NCBI GenBank assembly: GCA_007644065.1
Contig: VJWN01000041.1
Span: forward strand, 2,120-66,119
Direction of reading: 5' to 3'
DNA from: Margaritispora aquatica
Lineage: Eukaryota > Ascomycota > Leotiomycetes > Helotiales > Discinellaceae
Length of the DNA stretch: 64,000 nt
The position numbers and the translations under genes were made by a program. Positions 35,609 to 47,839 of this stretch are shown here, piece by piece. The notes under the pieces were generated by a model, which was given only the letters and a program-made list of their open reading frames with translations, ran no database searches and was not told the origin of the DNA. Positions within the stretch are counted from its first letter, which is position 1, and each line of letters starts with the position of its first letter.

Positions 35609-37942
35609 TTAAAGTAGTAAGGGATTAATAGAAAATTTACTAGAAAGACTTCGATAGGACGCCTCACGGTCGAGGTAAAGGCGCTTCCGCTTCCGGTAAG
35701 GCGAGACCTCTTAGAGAATTATTAACTACTTTAAAATCTCTAAACGCTTGAAATCTACTAGCACTATACTTTTGATCTCAGGATTCTATAACACATTCGG
35801 TAGCCGTATATCACGATGCTCTACTCCGTAACTTAATATCTTCTTAACTACCTTGTTCGTTTCTATAGCCAAATCCCGTCCTACTAGTATCGAATCCTTA
35901 CGTACCTGCTCGCCTACCTATAAAATTAGTAGTATATGAACTATTCTAACCCTAAAGTCAAGAAAGTAAGGACGGACGAGAGAGACGTTTCTAAGGTAGA
36001 CTGGTATAAGCTGTCCCTGAACTTCGTCTAAATATCGGTAGACCAATCCTTTATGCTTTAGCTCTGCTCGAAATGCCGTCACAGTCCTTTTTACAACGAA
36101 AGTATATCTATACGATTCTAGAGTTAATCTGAATAGAGTACCATAAGCGCCCTACTTTCTAAGTAGCTTATATCTATTGTTAGGGTCTTCCGCGAGCTAA
36201 TATAATATAAGTTTCGTAAGGGCTTCCCGCCCTAAGGCATGTTTGTTGCCGGGTTTATAAGTACGATGTAAGTTAATATTTAGACAAGAATCATCTAAGG
36301 GATATTTTCGTATAAGCCCTAATAAACAGACCTGTGTATAATATTATCGGCGACGAACATCGCTCTTTTTAACCGTTTACGATGATTTGACCGGACGTAC
36401 CTGTCTAGGTCTAGACGGGTGTATACAAGCCCTTGACTTGCTTAGAGTTTCAATGTCTAAGGCCTTATCTAATAAATTAGATAGAGTTTATAGATCCTCG
36501 TATATAATTATCTTCGTAGAACTATAGCTATTCCTTACTATTCGTAACTTCTTAGATCTTAATATAAAAGGTAACCGCTTAAAAGAATTAATTCGCGCCT
36601 AATATACTAAGGATAGAGGGGTTAAGGTATTCTCTTCGGTAGGAATTTGTTGCAAGATTGCTTCGTGATTAATCTTAGTCCTATAGGTAGTCTCTAGTGT
36701 ATGATTTCGCTATTTCTAGCTACGAGGCTTTAAGCCTAATGTCATTAAGCACAAGGTTAAGGTCTGGGCGACTATAGTACAATAAAGTAGGATATCGACA
36801 TCGCTGTGCGCTTCGGCTTCGATGGTAGGCTCTGCGAGGTAATAGTAGAGAGTATATAGTTTATTCTCCTTAACCAAAAGGAAAACATCTACTTCTCCTA
36901 TAGCTAATTTACTGTACTCAAGGCTGTTCTTAATTATATATCTATAAGTCTACGTTAAAGCTACCGCTGTAAGCCGCTCGGAGTAATATATAAACTTCTT
37001 ATCTATATCGGTCGGTATTGTAATCCGATTAATAATATCCTTTAGAATATCTATAGACCCGTTGTTAGCTCGTAGAAGCCTAGCTCGTAAGTTGAAGGCC
37101 GATAGCTTGTAAGACGGTTTATATTCTATAAGCATATATAGGCTCCGTATTCCCTCTACGTCCTTGTATATATAAATCTGATTAGCGTTCCGCGGTTTTT
37201 AGTTCGAGGTTAAGGGTTTTTCTTTGCCTAAGATACGTAGATCCTATAAACTTTGCTAGACCTCTTTATTACTATCACTGAGCGTGTTAGTATAGTTTTC
37301 GAAAGTAATACCACTGTTTAAGCTAAACTTACAGCGAGTCTCTTCTATCTAAAAGAGATAGAAGATAATGTATATCGTTGGTCGCTTAATTGCTAAACGC
37401 TAATATACCTCTAAATCCTTCTCGCTCGCTAATGGCCGGTCGTAGATATCCTGCCTAAGCTTAGTGAGATACTGAGTAGAGCTGAAAATTTCTGCTTCTC
37501 GTGGTATGTATTCGTAAACCCTTTTAAAAAGCTGCTACTGTAGGACTGGAAAGTCTTTCTAAGGCTTTAATAGATTTAGGTAGGTTTTGTTCTTCGGACT
37601 TATGATAGAGCTCTATGTACTAAGGCTCTTATTTGTCTAAATACGGAGTAGTTTCGAAAGAAATATGTGGCAATCGCGTATATACTCTTTAAATATTATA
37701 GATCTTGTCTTCTATTCTTCGATCTATATATAAGACTCTACTCTTTGTCGAGCTCGCTGCTTATCTTCCGTACGCTTTTGTTCTTGTTCTGTCCTCTTAT
37801 CGGCTTCCTTCGTACGCCTTTGTTCCTGTTCTGCCCTCTTATTGGCTTCCTCTGTACGTCTTCGTTCCCGCTCTGTCCGCTCATAAGCTTCTTAAAGTAG
37901 TTGCTTAAGTCGTACAAAATCTAATTCCTACCTTAAGGACAT
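35609..37942 (-). pseudogene. RIP-killed gene: coiled coil, ExK nuclease-like motif, protein-kinase-like C-terminus
   Basis: A single minus-strand frame runs from an ATG at 37940-37942 to a TAA at 35609-35611 (777 codons) with no frameshift. The internal breaks are TAG/TAA. Order: a charged coiled coil built of 14-residue repeats (RTEEANKRAEQEQR type, 37770-37890); a middle region with IEYKPSYKLSAF, where E-Y-K at 37118-37126 fits the ExK motif of PD-(D/E)XK nucleases; and a C-terminal kinase-like domain with GAYGTLF, FVVKRTVTAF (probable beta-3 Lys), VEHRDIRLPN (HRD at 35810-35818) and VLVDFKR in place of DFG. Known fungal proteins combine a restriction-endonuclease-like domain with such a kinase, some of them Crinkler-type effectors. 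Assignment to that class is inference. No signal peptide. Non-functional as it stands. Confidence 0.6.
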
Positions 37943-38319
37943 TTTATAAGAATAATATTATTTAGAGTTAAACCTAGTAACGGTGCGTTAAAGACACTAG
38001 GCAGATCACTTACTATTGTCCAGGTAACGTAGTACCAGGTAGTGTAGCCGAGTTACATAAACAGAAAAAAACACTTACCTCTAGAACTACGGAGGTATAG
38101 GGGGTAAATATTTACTTACCGCTTAGTTCTACTAGTACAAAACTCGAGTATCCAACCTTACCACTTATAGTCCCGCAAACTATAATTTCATCTAAATGAC
38201 TGATTACTTCTACGTCACCTAAGCTACCTAAATACTTATATTCTTCCCTTATCTCGAATCGTATATTAAGTAGCGTATACTAACTTCACCCTTAAACCAG
38301 ACTCTACGATTTCTATAAT
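37943..38319. other. RIP-mutated intergenic region
   Basis: Upstream of the minus-strand kinase-like pseudogene. No promoter motif is recognisable after mutation. Confidence 0.4.
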
Positions 38320-39370
38320 ATCACGATATAACTCGTTTGTAGAGGTATTTAAAAATCTCGATATCGCTCTCGGGGATAACCAACGGCTTAAGGACTAGGT
38401 GTCCGTCTTTCTGCTAGACGAGGTGGTAGTTACTCAAATAAGAGAGATAATAACGCTACTAAACTACCGTAAGGTCGTTAAGGACTAGTTACTAGTAGCT
38501 AGACACGTTAAAGAGAAGATAAAGAACTAATAAGCAACCCTAATAGAGAATACTCTAGTATATCTAGTAGAGATAAGATTAGGTCTACTTTCTATTTAAG
38601 ATATAACGAGAGAGATTATTACTGTTAAGAACACTAGCTATAGGGGTAGTACTATACAATTCTTAATTGTAGGTAAAAATTATATAGATATTAGGAACAT
38701 ATTATTCGGAGACAACGTAAAGCAGGTCGTAGGTACTATAAGTAAAGAGACGCTCCAGCACATATTAGCACACTTTCCCGGCCCCCTTCGCCACGAGCCA
38801 GGGAAGTAGCTTATAGAAGGAACGAGGGTATTATAGCTAAGAGTTAGCAATTAATAAACAATTACTTACTCTAGTCTTCGTTATTTAGGACAGAAACCTT
38901 TTATATTTTTAACTAATCAAATCAGGATACTAGGTCTCTTAAAGAAGCTGACAGTCAAACAAGCCGTATTGGTCCGCGCTTCTAGTAGTCGTACTATAGC
39001 CCTTTTATCCTTAAAAGGAATTAGTAAGTAGGTCCAAGATATAGGTAGTAACTAGTATTTATACTTATAGGTTAGATTAGTATCCTTCCTCAAGGCGAGT
39101 ATAGTCAATTATAGAAGAGATAGAAACGCTAGAGGAACAAGGGAATTATTATAAGTATATATAAGGAAGCGTTTAAAGTGGATTCAGTATAAGGGCAAGA
39201 AGGTATCGCGGATTTATTAGAACACAGTATAGCGTAATTTAGATGTACTAATGTTATTACCTATTACTATCTACTCACATCCGTCGTCTCTTTCTACGTC
39301 CACCAAATTCAGTAGCAGCAGGACGCTTTCCTAGGATAGGGCTATCCTCCCCCGATTTCCGACGTAAAAA
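38320..39370 (+). pseudogene. RIP-killed hypothetical protein gene
   Basis: About 350 plus-strand codons in one frame are interrupted by TAG/TAA. Segments such as LLDEVVVTQIREIITLL, IQFLIVGKNYIDIRN and VGTISKETLQHILAHF read as an ordinary globular protein; the C-terminal third is Arg/Ser/Lys-rich. The family is not recognised. It may be the plus-strand neighbour transcribed away from the kinase-like gene. Confidence 0.4.
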
Positions 39371-42300
39371 GCAAACACAATTGTCCTCTGCTAATAAGGA
39401 TGTATTCTTATGATTCGGACGGCTAAAGAGGGTATGTATTATCTACTTTTTTTTAAACTACTCTATTGAACGTAAGAAGCTACTAATTCTATAAAGAAAG
39501 AGTTTGTTGAATACTAGCTGTATATTAACAACCTCGCTTAGGTAACGAACTTAGAAGGCAACGGACTTCTAATACCGTCCGTAAGTTATACACAGATCCG
39601 TATCACTAAGGCCTCCTAGTATAGTATTATTGTCGGTGACGAAGTTTGTATACAGAAATTCGAACGTAAAGTTCTCGATAAGTAAGCAGTTATCGGAGCT
39701 CTGGGAAAAGATAGAACCGTAGTATATATACAAATGACCTCTACGGATTAGAGGTACGTTCAGCTTAAAGAAGAAAGACGCCGCCTTAAATACCCTTGTT
39801 AAATCCTTCAAGTCTCTAATATAAGATCGAGCTAGTTCTTAGAGTAAGACTATCTTATCCACTTTATTAATCCTAGGCTTATAACTATTTAGAGGCAAAT
39901 CAAGCCGGAAGTGATATGCCCTCGTATCCTACTCGAGTCTATAGAAGTGATCTCTCTAGTTGTTCTCCCCACTAAGAGATAAGGATAACATCGAAGCACG
40001 GTAAAGCCTTATTAAGGCTCTATCCTAGAAGAGGTTTCTGAAGTATGGTGCTCGCGGAGAATTAGGCTCTACCTGAAAACTAGTGCCTATCGAAACCACT
40101 AGATTATATTCGCCGTCTTTCTATACATCCCTAACTGCCCGTATACCTAGTTTGACCGGACTGTTATACTTGAGTACTCCGTCTTGGAATATACCGTATA
40201 GGAGTAGCTTCTTTGGCTTAAAGAACCTGTATATCTTAGCATCAATCCTATATAGAAAAGTACATGCTTACTATGGCGTAGCTGTGGTATATCTCGCCCT
40301 ATCAATAAGTGCATTAGTATAGCCCGCTGATGGAGCAGAGAGACTTACGCTTCCTAGAGCTATATCTCTTCCGAAGCTTGCTAAGCACGAAAGCGTTTAC
40401 AACCTACGGGCCCGTTAGCAGCTAGTCCTAGGAATAACACAGGATATATACGAAAGTCGTCCCCTTACGTAGCCGATCCGTTATAATTAGAAAAGAGACA
40501 CAGTATAGCATCCGATATCGTGGTCGCAGTTACGGCCAGCTTCATGCCCGAAGTCTGAGTGCTATTGGGACCGAAGAGCAAGCCTGTCCTAAAAGCTTCT
40601 CGAAGGTTAGCCTTTATCGCGAGATCATCGTACTACTTGTTAGCTAAGAAAGAGAAGAATATCTTCCGGAACTTTGCTAAGAAGGAGCCTTGGAGCCTAG
40701 ACTATGTAGGAAATATACGTTAAGCGAAGCGATGATAAAATTCAAGGCTCTTTTTAGTGGTCTAGAATTTTACAAACAAGGCTAAAACAGTCAAAGCACT
40801 TGCCGGATATTAGATAATTCTAAATAAAAGAGTAATTAGGCTAACCTAAGCTAGTCCTAATTACGAAATCAAAATAGTGTTAAATCAGGTATAGCAAGCC
40901 TATAATATCTTGAAGTATATTAAGATAGATTAAAGAAATAATACCACGATAACTACTACTATTAATACTAATTAAACGAGCACTATAAGTTAGAGGGAGC
41001 AATCTCACTTTAAGGTTACTTCTAGTGTCGTAGAACAAACACTTACTAAAAGAGAAGTGGTATTCAAGACCCTGTATAGGGACTCTATAAATATCTACAT
41101 AAACATCGTATATTATATAACCGTAGTCGAAGGAGTACTCCGGTTTTCTCTAGAGGTAGTATAGACATGTCGTGTTTAATCGGAGTAGGCTGAGCTAGGG
41201 AAGGTTCTATACGTACAAAGCAGCGCTCGTCTGACCTCTAGAGATTATCCGAGAGAACAGATCTACTAGATAACGCTTTATACTACATCGGACGAGCCGT
41301 ATAGACATCTTATAGATCTCGGCAAAGGCCTTTAGACAGGGTTCGTCATATAGGGCATCGTAAACGTCAGATGATTAGAAACCTAAAATAGTTAGCTTAG
41401 AGAACCCTTCTTGGTAAAAGCATATACTATGTATACCTGGTGGGTAGGTATCTATTAAAATAGTAGAGGCATAGATTATACTTACGGCTACAGGGAAAAA
41501 ATCGCGATCTTTATAGAGTTTAAGATATACCGTTAGGTATCCCCTGAAGTCGGGATTAATAGGTGTGAAGTGTCGTGCAGCCGTCAACGGGTTAAAGGTC
41601 ACGGTAATGTTACAAGTAAGGCCTTCTAAAGTACGTTCAAATAAAACGGATAGGTAGGTTGCTGTAAACAAGGTCGAGGACTATACCCGTTAGAGTTATA
41701 CTAGTTGCGACTCGTCGTTTAAGGTCTCTGATAAGTATCCTATATTAGCTTAACTTACTCTAGCGATATTGATAATTTTAAGAGTAGAGAAAGAGCTCCT
41801 TATATCAGGAATTAATAGTAGTCGGGACTTATATAACGTTGCTTCTAAAGAAAAAATAAGATCTTATTCTTGTATTACAACTATAACCCGTGGAAGTATG
41901 TTTTTGGACATCTTTGATACTAACCTAAGTTCAGCCTAGGTGGTTAAGATAGCAACTACTCTAGCAAACCTACTATAATTAGTACTAAAGAGACAAATAA
42001 CATCCGAGAAGAGAAATATAAGCCTAGTACGAATTGATTTAACCACCTTATCTAACTATAGTATCTATTCTACGGTAGGCGAGATAGTATGTAGTTGGAC
42101 TTCGTAACATTGCTTGTCTGTTGACGGGTGAAATCGAGGTATCTCTAAAGTTAGTAAAGTATTAAAGATAATAGTAGGGTTGTCGTTATTGATTGTATTA
42201 ATATTAACAAAGGCGTTTACGATACTTTATTGTCTATAGCAAGGGATATAGTTGTTAGGAAAGAGTTTCTAAATAACTTTGTTTTTAAACGTTTTCCCAA

Positions 42301-42544
42301 GGAAGTAAATAATAGATAGTTATTAACGATTAGAATAAAGTAAATTTTTTACGAGGCGATCTAACCGTCGGCTATAGTGAACCGTGAAGTCGGTTTCGTC
42401 CTAGATAACCTAAAGTAATTTAGGATAAGTATATATTAAAATAGTATCGAATCTAGGAAAAGAAGTTTATAATATAATAGACTTTCTTCTTATTTATTTA
42501 AAAGCTTATTCTATTAATTAAAGGTTTTCCGGCCTTCGTCTTCT
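39371..42544. other. RIP-mutated coding-like DNA, unidentified
   Basis: On the minus strand, 39569-39811 and 41375-41671 are open and continue past single stops (for example DVYDALYDEPCLKAFAEIYK just after the 41375 stop), so one or two dead genes are likely. 40083-40322 is open on plus with no recognised motif. 41700-42540 is plain TpA-rich sequence, the left flank of the gypsy insertion. Confidence 0.4.
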
Positions 42545-42629
42545 AAGGCCTACTCTTTCTCGAGGCCTACTATCCTTCGAGGCCTACTTATCCTCGAGGC
42601 CTGCTCTCGTTCGAGGCCTGCGAGGTTTG
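42545..42629. repeat. 17-bp tandem repeat, five units
   Basis: Unit (C/T)TCGAGGCCTACTNTCC; GAGGCC cores start at 42545 (AAGGCC), 42562, 42579, 42596 and 42613, exactly 17 bp apart. It ends about 60 bp before the left LTR of the gypsy element. Confidence 0.85.
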
Positions 42630-42684
42630 TTCCTCTCTGAGATTATCTCCTTTCTTTAGAGTTTCTTTTTATCTAACGATATAG

Positions 42685-42688
42685 ATAT
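42685..42688. repeat. Target-site duplication ATAT (left)
   Basis: ATAT directly before the left LTR; the same four bases follow the right LTR at 55956-55959. A 4-bp duplication of A/T is weak alone but fits the LTR ends exactly. Confidence 0.6.
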
Positions 42689-42931
42689 TGTAAAGGCTAC
42701 AAAACTGCTGTGCTACAGGGGGAGTAGTGTGAGAGGATAGGGTAGCACTAGGTCTATAACGCTCTGGTCTAGCACGTCTAATACGTAGGAAAAAGGGCCC
42801 GTCACATTAGTTGGGAAAGAAGAAGATGATTTGCTATGTAATATCGAGAGCTCCCTATAAAAGACCTATCCTATATCACGTGCCCTGATCAGCTAACAGA
42901 TCAGGTGACCGGCTAGCCCTTAACTACTACA
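42689..42931 (-). repeat. 3' LTR of the gypsy element
   Basis: On the plus strand starts TGTAAAGGCTACAAAACTGC and ends CCCTTAACTACTACA. Aligned to 55713-55955 it differs at 6 positions. Five are TpA here against CpA there, one is TpG here against TpA there; all are RIP-type. Confidence 0.92.
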
Positions 42932-42948
42932 TTCGTCCCCCCCTCCTT
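42932..42948 (-). promoter_or_regulatory. Polypurine tract (plus-strand primer site)
   Basis: On the minus strand AAGGAGGGGGGACGAA abuts the 3' LTR, as expected for the primer of second-strand synthesis. Confidence 0.7.
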
Positions 42949-43104
42949 TAGTAGTCGACCCTGACTACTACCAGGCTAGGCACGCAACCTCCTCCATAGG
43001 CGACAAAATAGTACACCCGGTGTATGAAATGACAAAGCACTTTCGTTCAAACAGCGCTGCGGACGAAAGAAGGGAGAAGAAAAAAAGAAAACAGGAAGAC
43101 TAAT

Positions 43105-45765
43105 CTATATTATACTTCTAGCATCAGCGTCTATTTTCTCTACAAAATTGTCTCGTCCCCTTGGAGCGCTTTCTTCTTTATTAGTGTCAAAACCTTCGTT
43201 ATCCTCTAGAGTAAGAAACGGAATACTGTCCGCTTCTAGCCTTCCTAGGTAAAAGAAGTACGATTTCTTACTGAAAGCGCGACGCTCTTCCTGCTTGACC
43301 AGTTCGAAAGCTTCCTAAGCAACTGTTACAGCTCGTGCTCTCCAGTTCCGGATATACTTAGCGGCTGTTTCGTCAGACCCTGTGAGTAGCAGGTCTCTGT
43401 CCTTCAAAACCAACGGAGAATCCCAGCGCCTTCTATACACGAGAGCGTCTGACAAAGCTCCTAGACCCGTCACCTCAACTGTGGCTAGGAAACGGTATGG
43501 AATAGCACCGTATTTGTTGGCTAGACCGGATAGCGTGGCGGCAGGCGAAATCATATCTCTATGTGCTATAGTAAGCATGTCCTATAACCCTCCTTCCACG
43601 ACCTCCAGATTCTTGAGATCTTCTTGAAGCCCTACTAGCCACGGAAGCATCAGGCGCCGCTCTTTCTTGGCTGGGCCGTCTGTACCGTGTGGGATTTGGG
43701 GAACGAAAATGCGGGCTTGCTCTCTCTTTCCGGGCTTAAAGGCCTAGTCCACACCTAGTAGTTTAGAGTCTTCCTTGGTGAACATCTTCTCGGTAACCTT
43801 ATGGACGAGGCTATCCGATCCTTGTCCTCGATCCAAAACTCTCTTCTACTAGGCTCTAAGACACCTGTGCATCCCTAGGATCATGACAGTGTAATTTGTC
43901 TCATCTTTATCATTTATTGAGACGAATCCTTAGATTATACTAGTGCCTCGCTACTTTTCTACCATAAGTGGGACGTTTAAGTCTATATGTCGGAATTAGG
44001 TGCTGTCTCCTTTCACATTGTATTTGGCATAGTACGGGTAGGACACGAGTCTCTATTGCTTGTCTGGACGGAGTGCAGCATAGGCCGTATAGTAAACAGG
44101 ATCCTGGCGCATTAATTGTTGACTAATCGAGAAGAACATATTCCGTAGCCATCCGTAGTTCGTAATCCTATTGATTTGTCTTAGATAGTGTTTATACATG
44201 TCGAACTCCTAGTCCACGATCGCACTAATAGGCGTTTCCTACTACTATGTGAAGATGTTTAGTGCAACGGTACCTTCATTATCCTAGACCTTTATGTCGA
44301 TTCTATCGCAAATTCGTTTCTGCACGAGACTCTGATCAAAGTCCTACTGTTTTATACCGTCGTTATGGTGGAACTTGTAGGGGCCTAGGTTGTCGGAAGG
44401 TCTCGTAGGCCGATTTCCTTTTCGGAACTATCGGTACGTTGTCTTGTCGGTTTTCATTTTTCCTAGATGTAGCTTGTTCTTGTGTATAATTTTTAGTCTC
44501 TGGTTTATGACTTCTGTATTAAGGGTTTTGACGCGTAGGCCCACGTGAGCAGCAACGCCTTTCGTGTGTGCGAAACAGACTTTCCTGAAACCCATTATCT
44601 AGTCTAGTAGCTTTAGGTTTACGAACTCCTCGTAGGTGGCAGTTTTGAGTACTATCTGCTTATAGGAATCCGAGACCTCCTCCGAGCACTCGCAGTTGCC
44701 TTTTCTCCGCTTCCTGGGCCGCTCATCGTCGTCCTTACTGGCTGATGCGAAGACTGGGAGGCTCGCTTCTTCGACTTCTTTGGCCGCCTCCTTCAGGGCT
44801 GCTTCGTCGACTGTATATTGTACAGTTGTAGCTTCTAGTTCCTTGTCTTGTAGGGCACTTTCGTCGATATACTTAGAGGCCGAAGTTTTACTCCGCGGTG
44901 AAGATTTAGTTTTCGAGGGGTCGCTACTTAGTTCGTGTATTTCACGCGCCGGGAGCGGGAAATCGGGGCTCGGTTTAGGTTCCGCGATGTCTATGATCTC
45001 TTGCTGTCCCTCCTCAATGAGGCCCCCGCGGCCGATTCTCATTCCGTGACCAGCCAGCTGCGCGTTCGTGGGGTTTTCCGTGGCGCTTGACTTGCTTGCC
45101 TTGTCTAGGTCCGCCGTTTCAACCGTCTTTTTACTTGAGATCCCTTTTCCGCGCTTGTTTAGGCGATTGATGATTTCGTTGTTGATTCTAACTACGGCTA
45201 GTTCCTAGCTACATGCGCTAGACAGTTTTCGGATCTCGGCTATAAACCTCTACGAGACCTTCTCAGAACTTACTGTCCTACGTTTAGTTAGGTACTCGAT
45301 AATGTCCTCGTCCTAGTTACTAAGGGCAGCGCGCCTAGCTTCGTCGATCCTATCTCGTCGCTCCGTATTGTTCTTGATCACAACGACGGCTTTACTCTAG
45401 CGCGCTAGGAATTCTTCTTTAGAGATGGTCGCTCTAAAGGCCCTATCCTCCCGGATGTACTTGAAGATCTCTTCGACCGTATCGCCCGAATTAGTATAGT
45501 ATCTAAGTATCTGGTCCAATACCTCCGCTTGTACATCGCTTCTTTCGCGCTCATCTTCAATGCTCTGCATAAAGCTTATAGCGTCCTTAGTCGTTTCGAT
45601 CTGGATTGCTGTCCCTCTAACCGTGATCTGTTAGTTGGGTTCGTCTATTGTTCTTCCGGCTATCCTGTGGCGGGTACTCTCGATCTGGTTAGTGCTCTCT
45701 GGTGCTAGTAATAACACCCTTCTATTATCGAAATAGTTTAAAACTTTTTGGTGAAGTTTTTGGAA
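43105..45765 (-). pseudogene. Cargo gene C: 2-oxoglutarate/Fe(II) dioxygenase-like protein (RIP-killed)
   Basis: One minus-strand frame of up to 887 codons, no frameshift, about twenty internal TAG/TAA stops. It is bounded upstream by an in-frame TGA (45766-45768); the true start is uncertain. Order: Glu/Arg-rich helical N-terminus; acidic, Ser/Pro-rich linker with PAREI (about residue 272) and a nuclear-localisation-like RPRKRRKG (about 350); then a globular domain from about residue 390. It has FRHIDLNV (H-x-D at 593-595, nt 43981-43989), then IPHGTDG with a His 100 residues later (nt 43687-43689) and an Arg about 10 residues after that. H-x-D, distal H and the following R are the iron and 2-oxoglutarate ligands of this fold. 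Substrate unknown. TET/JBP-type nucleic-acid oxidation is conceivable given the mobile context, but a phytanoyl-CoA-hydroxylase-like relative is equally possible. Its start lies about 300 bp from divergent gene A. Confidence 0.55.
44938..44957 (-). repeat. Copy 1 of a shared 16-20 bp sequence
   Basis: Minus strand CGCTCCCGGCGCGTGAAATA, inside gene C where it encodes part of LPAREI. All 20 bases match 49225-49244; the last 16 match 46877-46892. Confidence 0.9.
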
Positions 45766-46076
45766 TCAAATTCCCTTTTGAAGTCGCTGAAACTCTATTG
45801 TTAAGTTACTATCAATTCAGCTTTTTGGCGTTAGGTCAGGTGACTTTTTCGCTTAATTTAGGACGAATTTAGCTTTTTAGCCTCTTCCCTTCTAGATTCC
45901 TAATTATTTATTCGCGATTTCGTTATAAATTCCTTTAACTTTTTTCAAACAATTTCGATTATAGTTTTCGGTCTATATACCTTTCCCTTCCTTCCTCTGA
46001 CCCCTCTCCTTATACGGCAGTACTTATACCAACTCACAGCTTGTAGCTCCGTTACCTTCCCCGCTTTGGTGTAACC
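45766..46076. promoter_or_regulatory. Divergent promoter region between cargo genes C and A
   Basis: Non-coding region with GTTAGGTCAGGTGACT (45830-45845), TCGCTTAATT, AACTTTTTTCAA and TTCGGTCTATATAC blocks. The same blocks in the same order precede gene B at 47840-48053, so the genes were duplicated with their upstream region. The TCAGGTGA core contains an E-box-like CAGGTG. Confidence 0.5.
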
Positions 46077-47510
46077 ATAACTCCTCAACCTAAAGCAGAT
46101 GAACTAGCTACCCGTAAGGTTCTTAATCCCGCTGAAGGCACTATACATATATGTGACCTTATTGACATAGCCAAGGACGGTGTGTACAACAAGGATATTC
46201 TATCCTCGTACTTAGTCGGCCTCGTTGCTCTTTCTGTTAAGTTAGGGATCATTTCGGCATAGGAGGGTTCTCTGTTCCAAATTCCGTTCGTCAAGGGTCC
46301 TAAGCTCCGCGCTAATACTATCATGATCGGCGATCCTTGCATTGGTCCTAATGGCCTTGTATTAGCTATCGACGATGTCATCCTCCGCGGCGGCCTTGAT
46401 TACTATGAGCAGCATGCTAACCCTGGCATCTCACTGCTCGGCATTGAAGGTATCAAGACCCACGCTAACTTTGAAGCATAGAAGCGAGACTACTTTTTTG
46501 CTGGCGGCAACAAGGGCTCTGGTGTTTATGATCGCGTTGGCAGTCTCAATAGCCTGAAAACCATTGATGCATACGTTAATGGTCGCAATTACACTCCCGG
46601 TCCTAACATAGTACTCCAGAACACTCTTAAGCCTCGTAGTAGTTCACGCTCTTCTCGCGCCTCCGGCTCCGCTTCTCAGTCACGCTCTCAACCTCGCACT
46701 CCGTAAGTCCAGACCGCTCCAGTTTAACCCGCCCCACCGCAGCCCGCTCGTAACTCCGGCGGCGAATCTAGCAGAGCTACTCCCGTCCCCTCAAATAACA
46801 AGAAACGCAAGCGCTCGTCTACTACGCCTAAGTCTTCTGAACGTATCACACCCGCAGACGACGAGGATTTTGCGAGCCCGGCGCGTGAAATAAAGGCGGA
46901 GGGTTCCGGCAGAAAGAAATCCAGAACTAGAAGGCAAAAGAGCAAGTAGAAGGAGGACAGTCCCGCCGTTGATTCGGATGGTGCCACCGGTGGTATGACT
47001 AAGGCTGAATTTCTTCGGGATTACAATATTCGACTCTACGGCCGCTCCACCACTCCCGAGGCTGGAACCCCAACGCTCCCCTAACCTCACGACCCTGAAC
47101 TGCAGGAGCTCGTTGATAGTGTGATGTTCGATTCTCTTCTACATAATAGCGATAATGGCGGGGAGAAGGATGACGAAGGTGAACAGGTCCTAGCTATTGC
47201 GTCTTCCCCCGCTATTCTTAGACGTCTGACCAGTTCGCTACTTTCCTTCCTCTCGCAAACTCCGGCTATCGATAGTAACGTAAGCGATGACAATGATAGC
47301 GAGTCCGCCGGGGAGGGTGCTAAGCGTAGTGGACATGATTCTGATGGTGACTGGGATAGCTTGCCTCGACCACGTCGTAAGGGTAAGGGAAAGGCTAAGA
47401 AGACTCCTGTCAAGGCTACTTCTAAGTCAGTTAAGACTCCAACCGAGCGGGGTACTAAGCTTAAGCTTGTCGTGTCTTGCAAGGCGGGTAGTCGCGGTAG
47501 AGAGAACTAG
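46077..47510 (+). pseudogene. Cargo gene A: paralogue of gene B with long basic/acidic C-terminal tail (RIP-killed)
   Basis: 478 plus-strand codons in one frame with six internal stops (first at 46260-46262). The presumed start ATG is now ATA (46077), a TpG to TpA change. The N-terminal domain (about 1-185) aligns with gene B: VLNPAEGTIHICDLIDIAKD against VFNPPAGSIYVSDLIAIARD, ILSSYLVG against YLSSYLMG, and IGDPCIGPNGLVLAIDDVIL against VGDPYLGPDTALIEFDDIVL. A Ser/Pro/Arg-rich linker follows (SSSRSSRASGSASQSRSQ), then basic NLS-like clusters (NNKKRKRSS), PAREIK (shared with gene C) and an acidic then Lys-rich tail. It is antisense to pol. Domain family unrecognised; the tail suggests a nuclear or nucleic-acid-associated protein. 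Confidence 0.6.
46877..46892 (+). repeat. Copy 2 of the shared 16-bp sequence
   Basis: CCCGGCGCGTGAAATA inside gene A, where it encodes PAREI. Same 16 bases as at 44938-44953 (minus) and 49229-49244 (plus). Confidence 0.9.
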
Positions 47511-47839
47511 GTCTTAGTCGCTCCCTTTCTATTCTTTTGTTCTTCGTATAGGTTTTCTTTCTCGATAGGTCCTCTTGCCTAGCAATTTGATTAATGCGTC
47601 CGGTGTGTAGTTCGCGGGTAGCGCTTATGAAATACAATGGTTTTTACAAACAGAAAGATGAAATTTAAATATAATTTTGAAGTGTAATATAGTAAGCGGC
47701 TAAATCCGTGAAATATAGTGATAGGGAGAGAAACAGAAAACAAAAACAGCGGGGATAAAGGAAACGTTCTTTGCTCGTCACAGCAGTTAGTTGTACGGGC
47801 TCTCCTCCTCTCATTCTTATGATGTATTACTACGGCGTC
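47511..47839. other. Spacer between cargo genes A and B
   Basis: Presumed 3' region of gene A, T-rich at first (47521-47580). No gene or repeat seen. Confidence 0.5.

Noticed and set aside
8260..42540. Reassigned stop codons (TAG/TAA read as Gln), because many frames become long when these are read through
   Set aside because: The intact ankyrin gene uses stops normally, the excess stops coincide with loss of CpA/TpG, and Trp, Cys and His codons are changed in the same way. RIP explains all of it.
46085..47482. Minus-strand open frames in this interval as genes
   Set aside because: They are shadows of the plus-strand gene A, which has the coding pattern and a paralogue (gene B).
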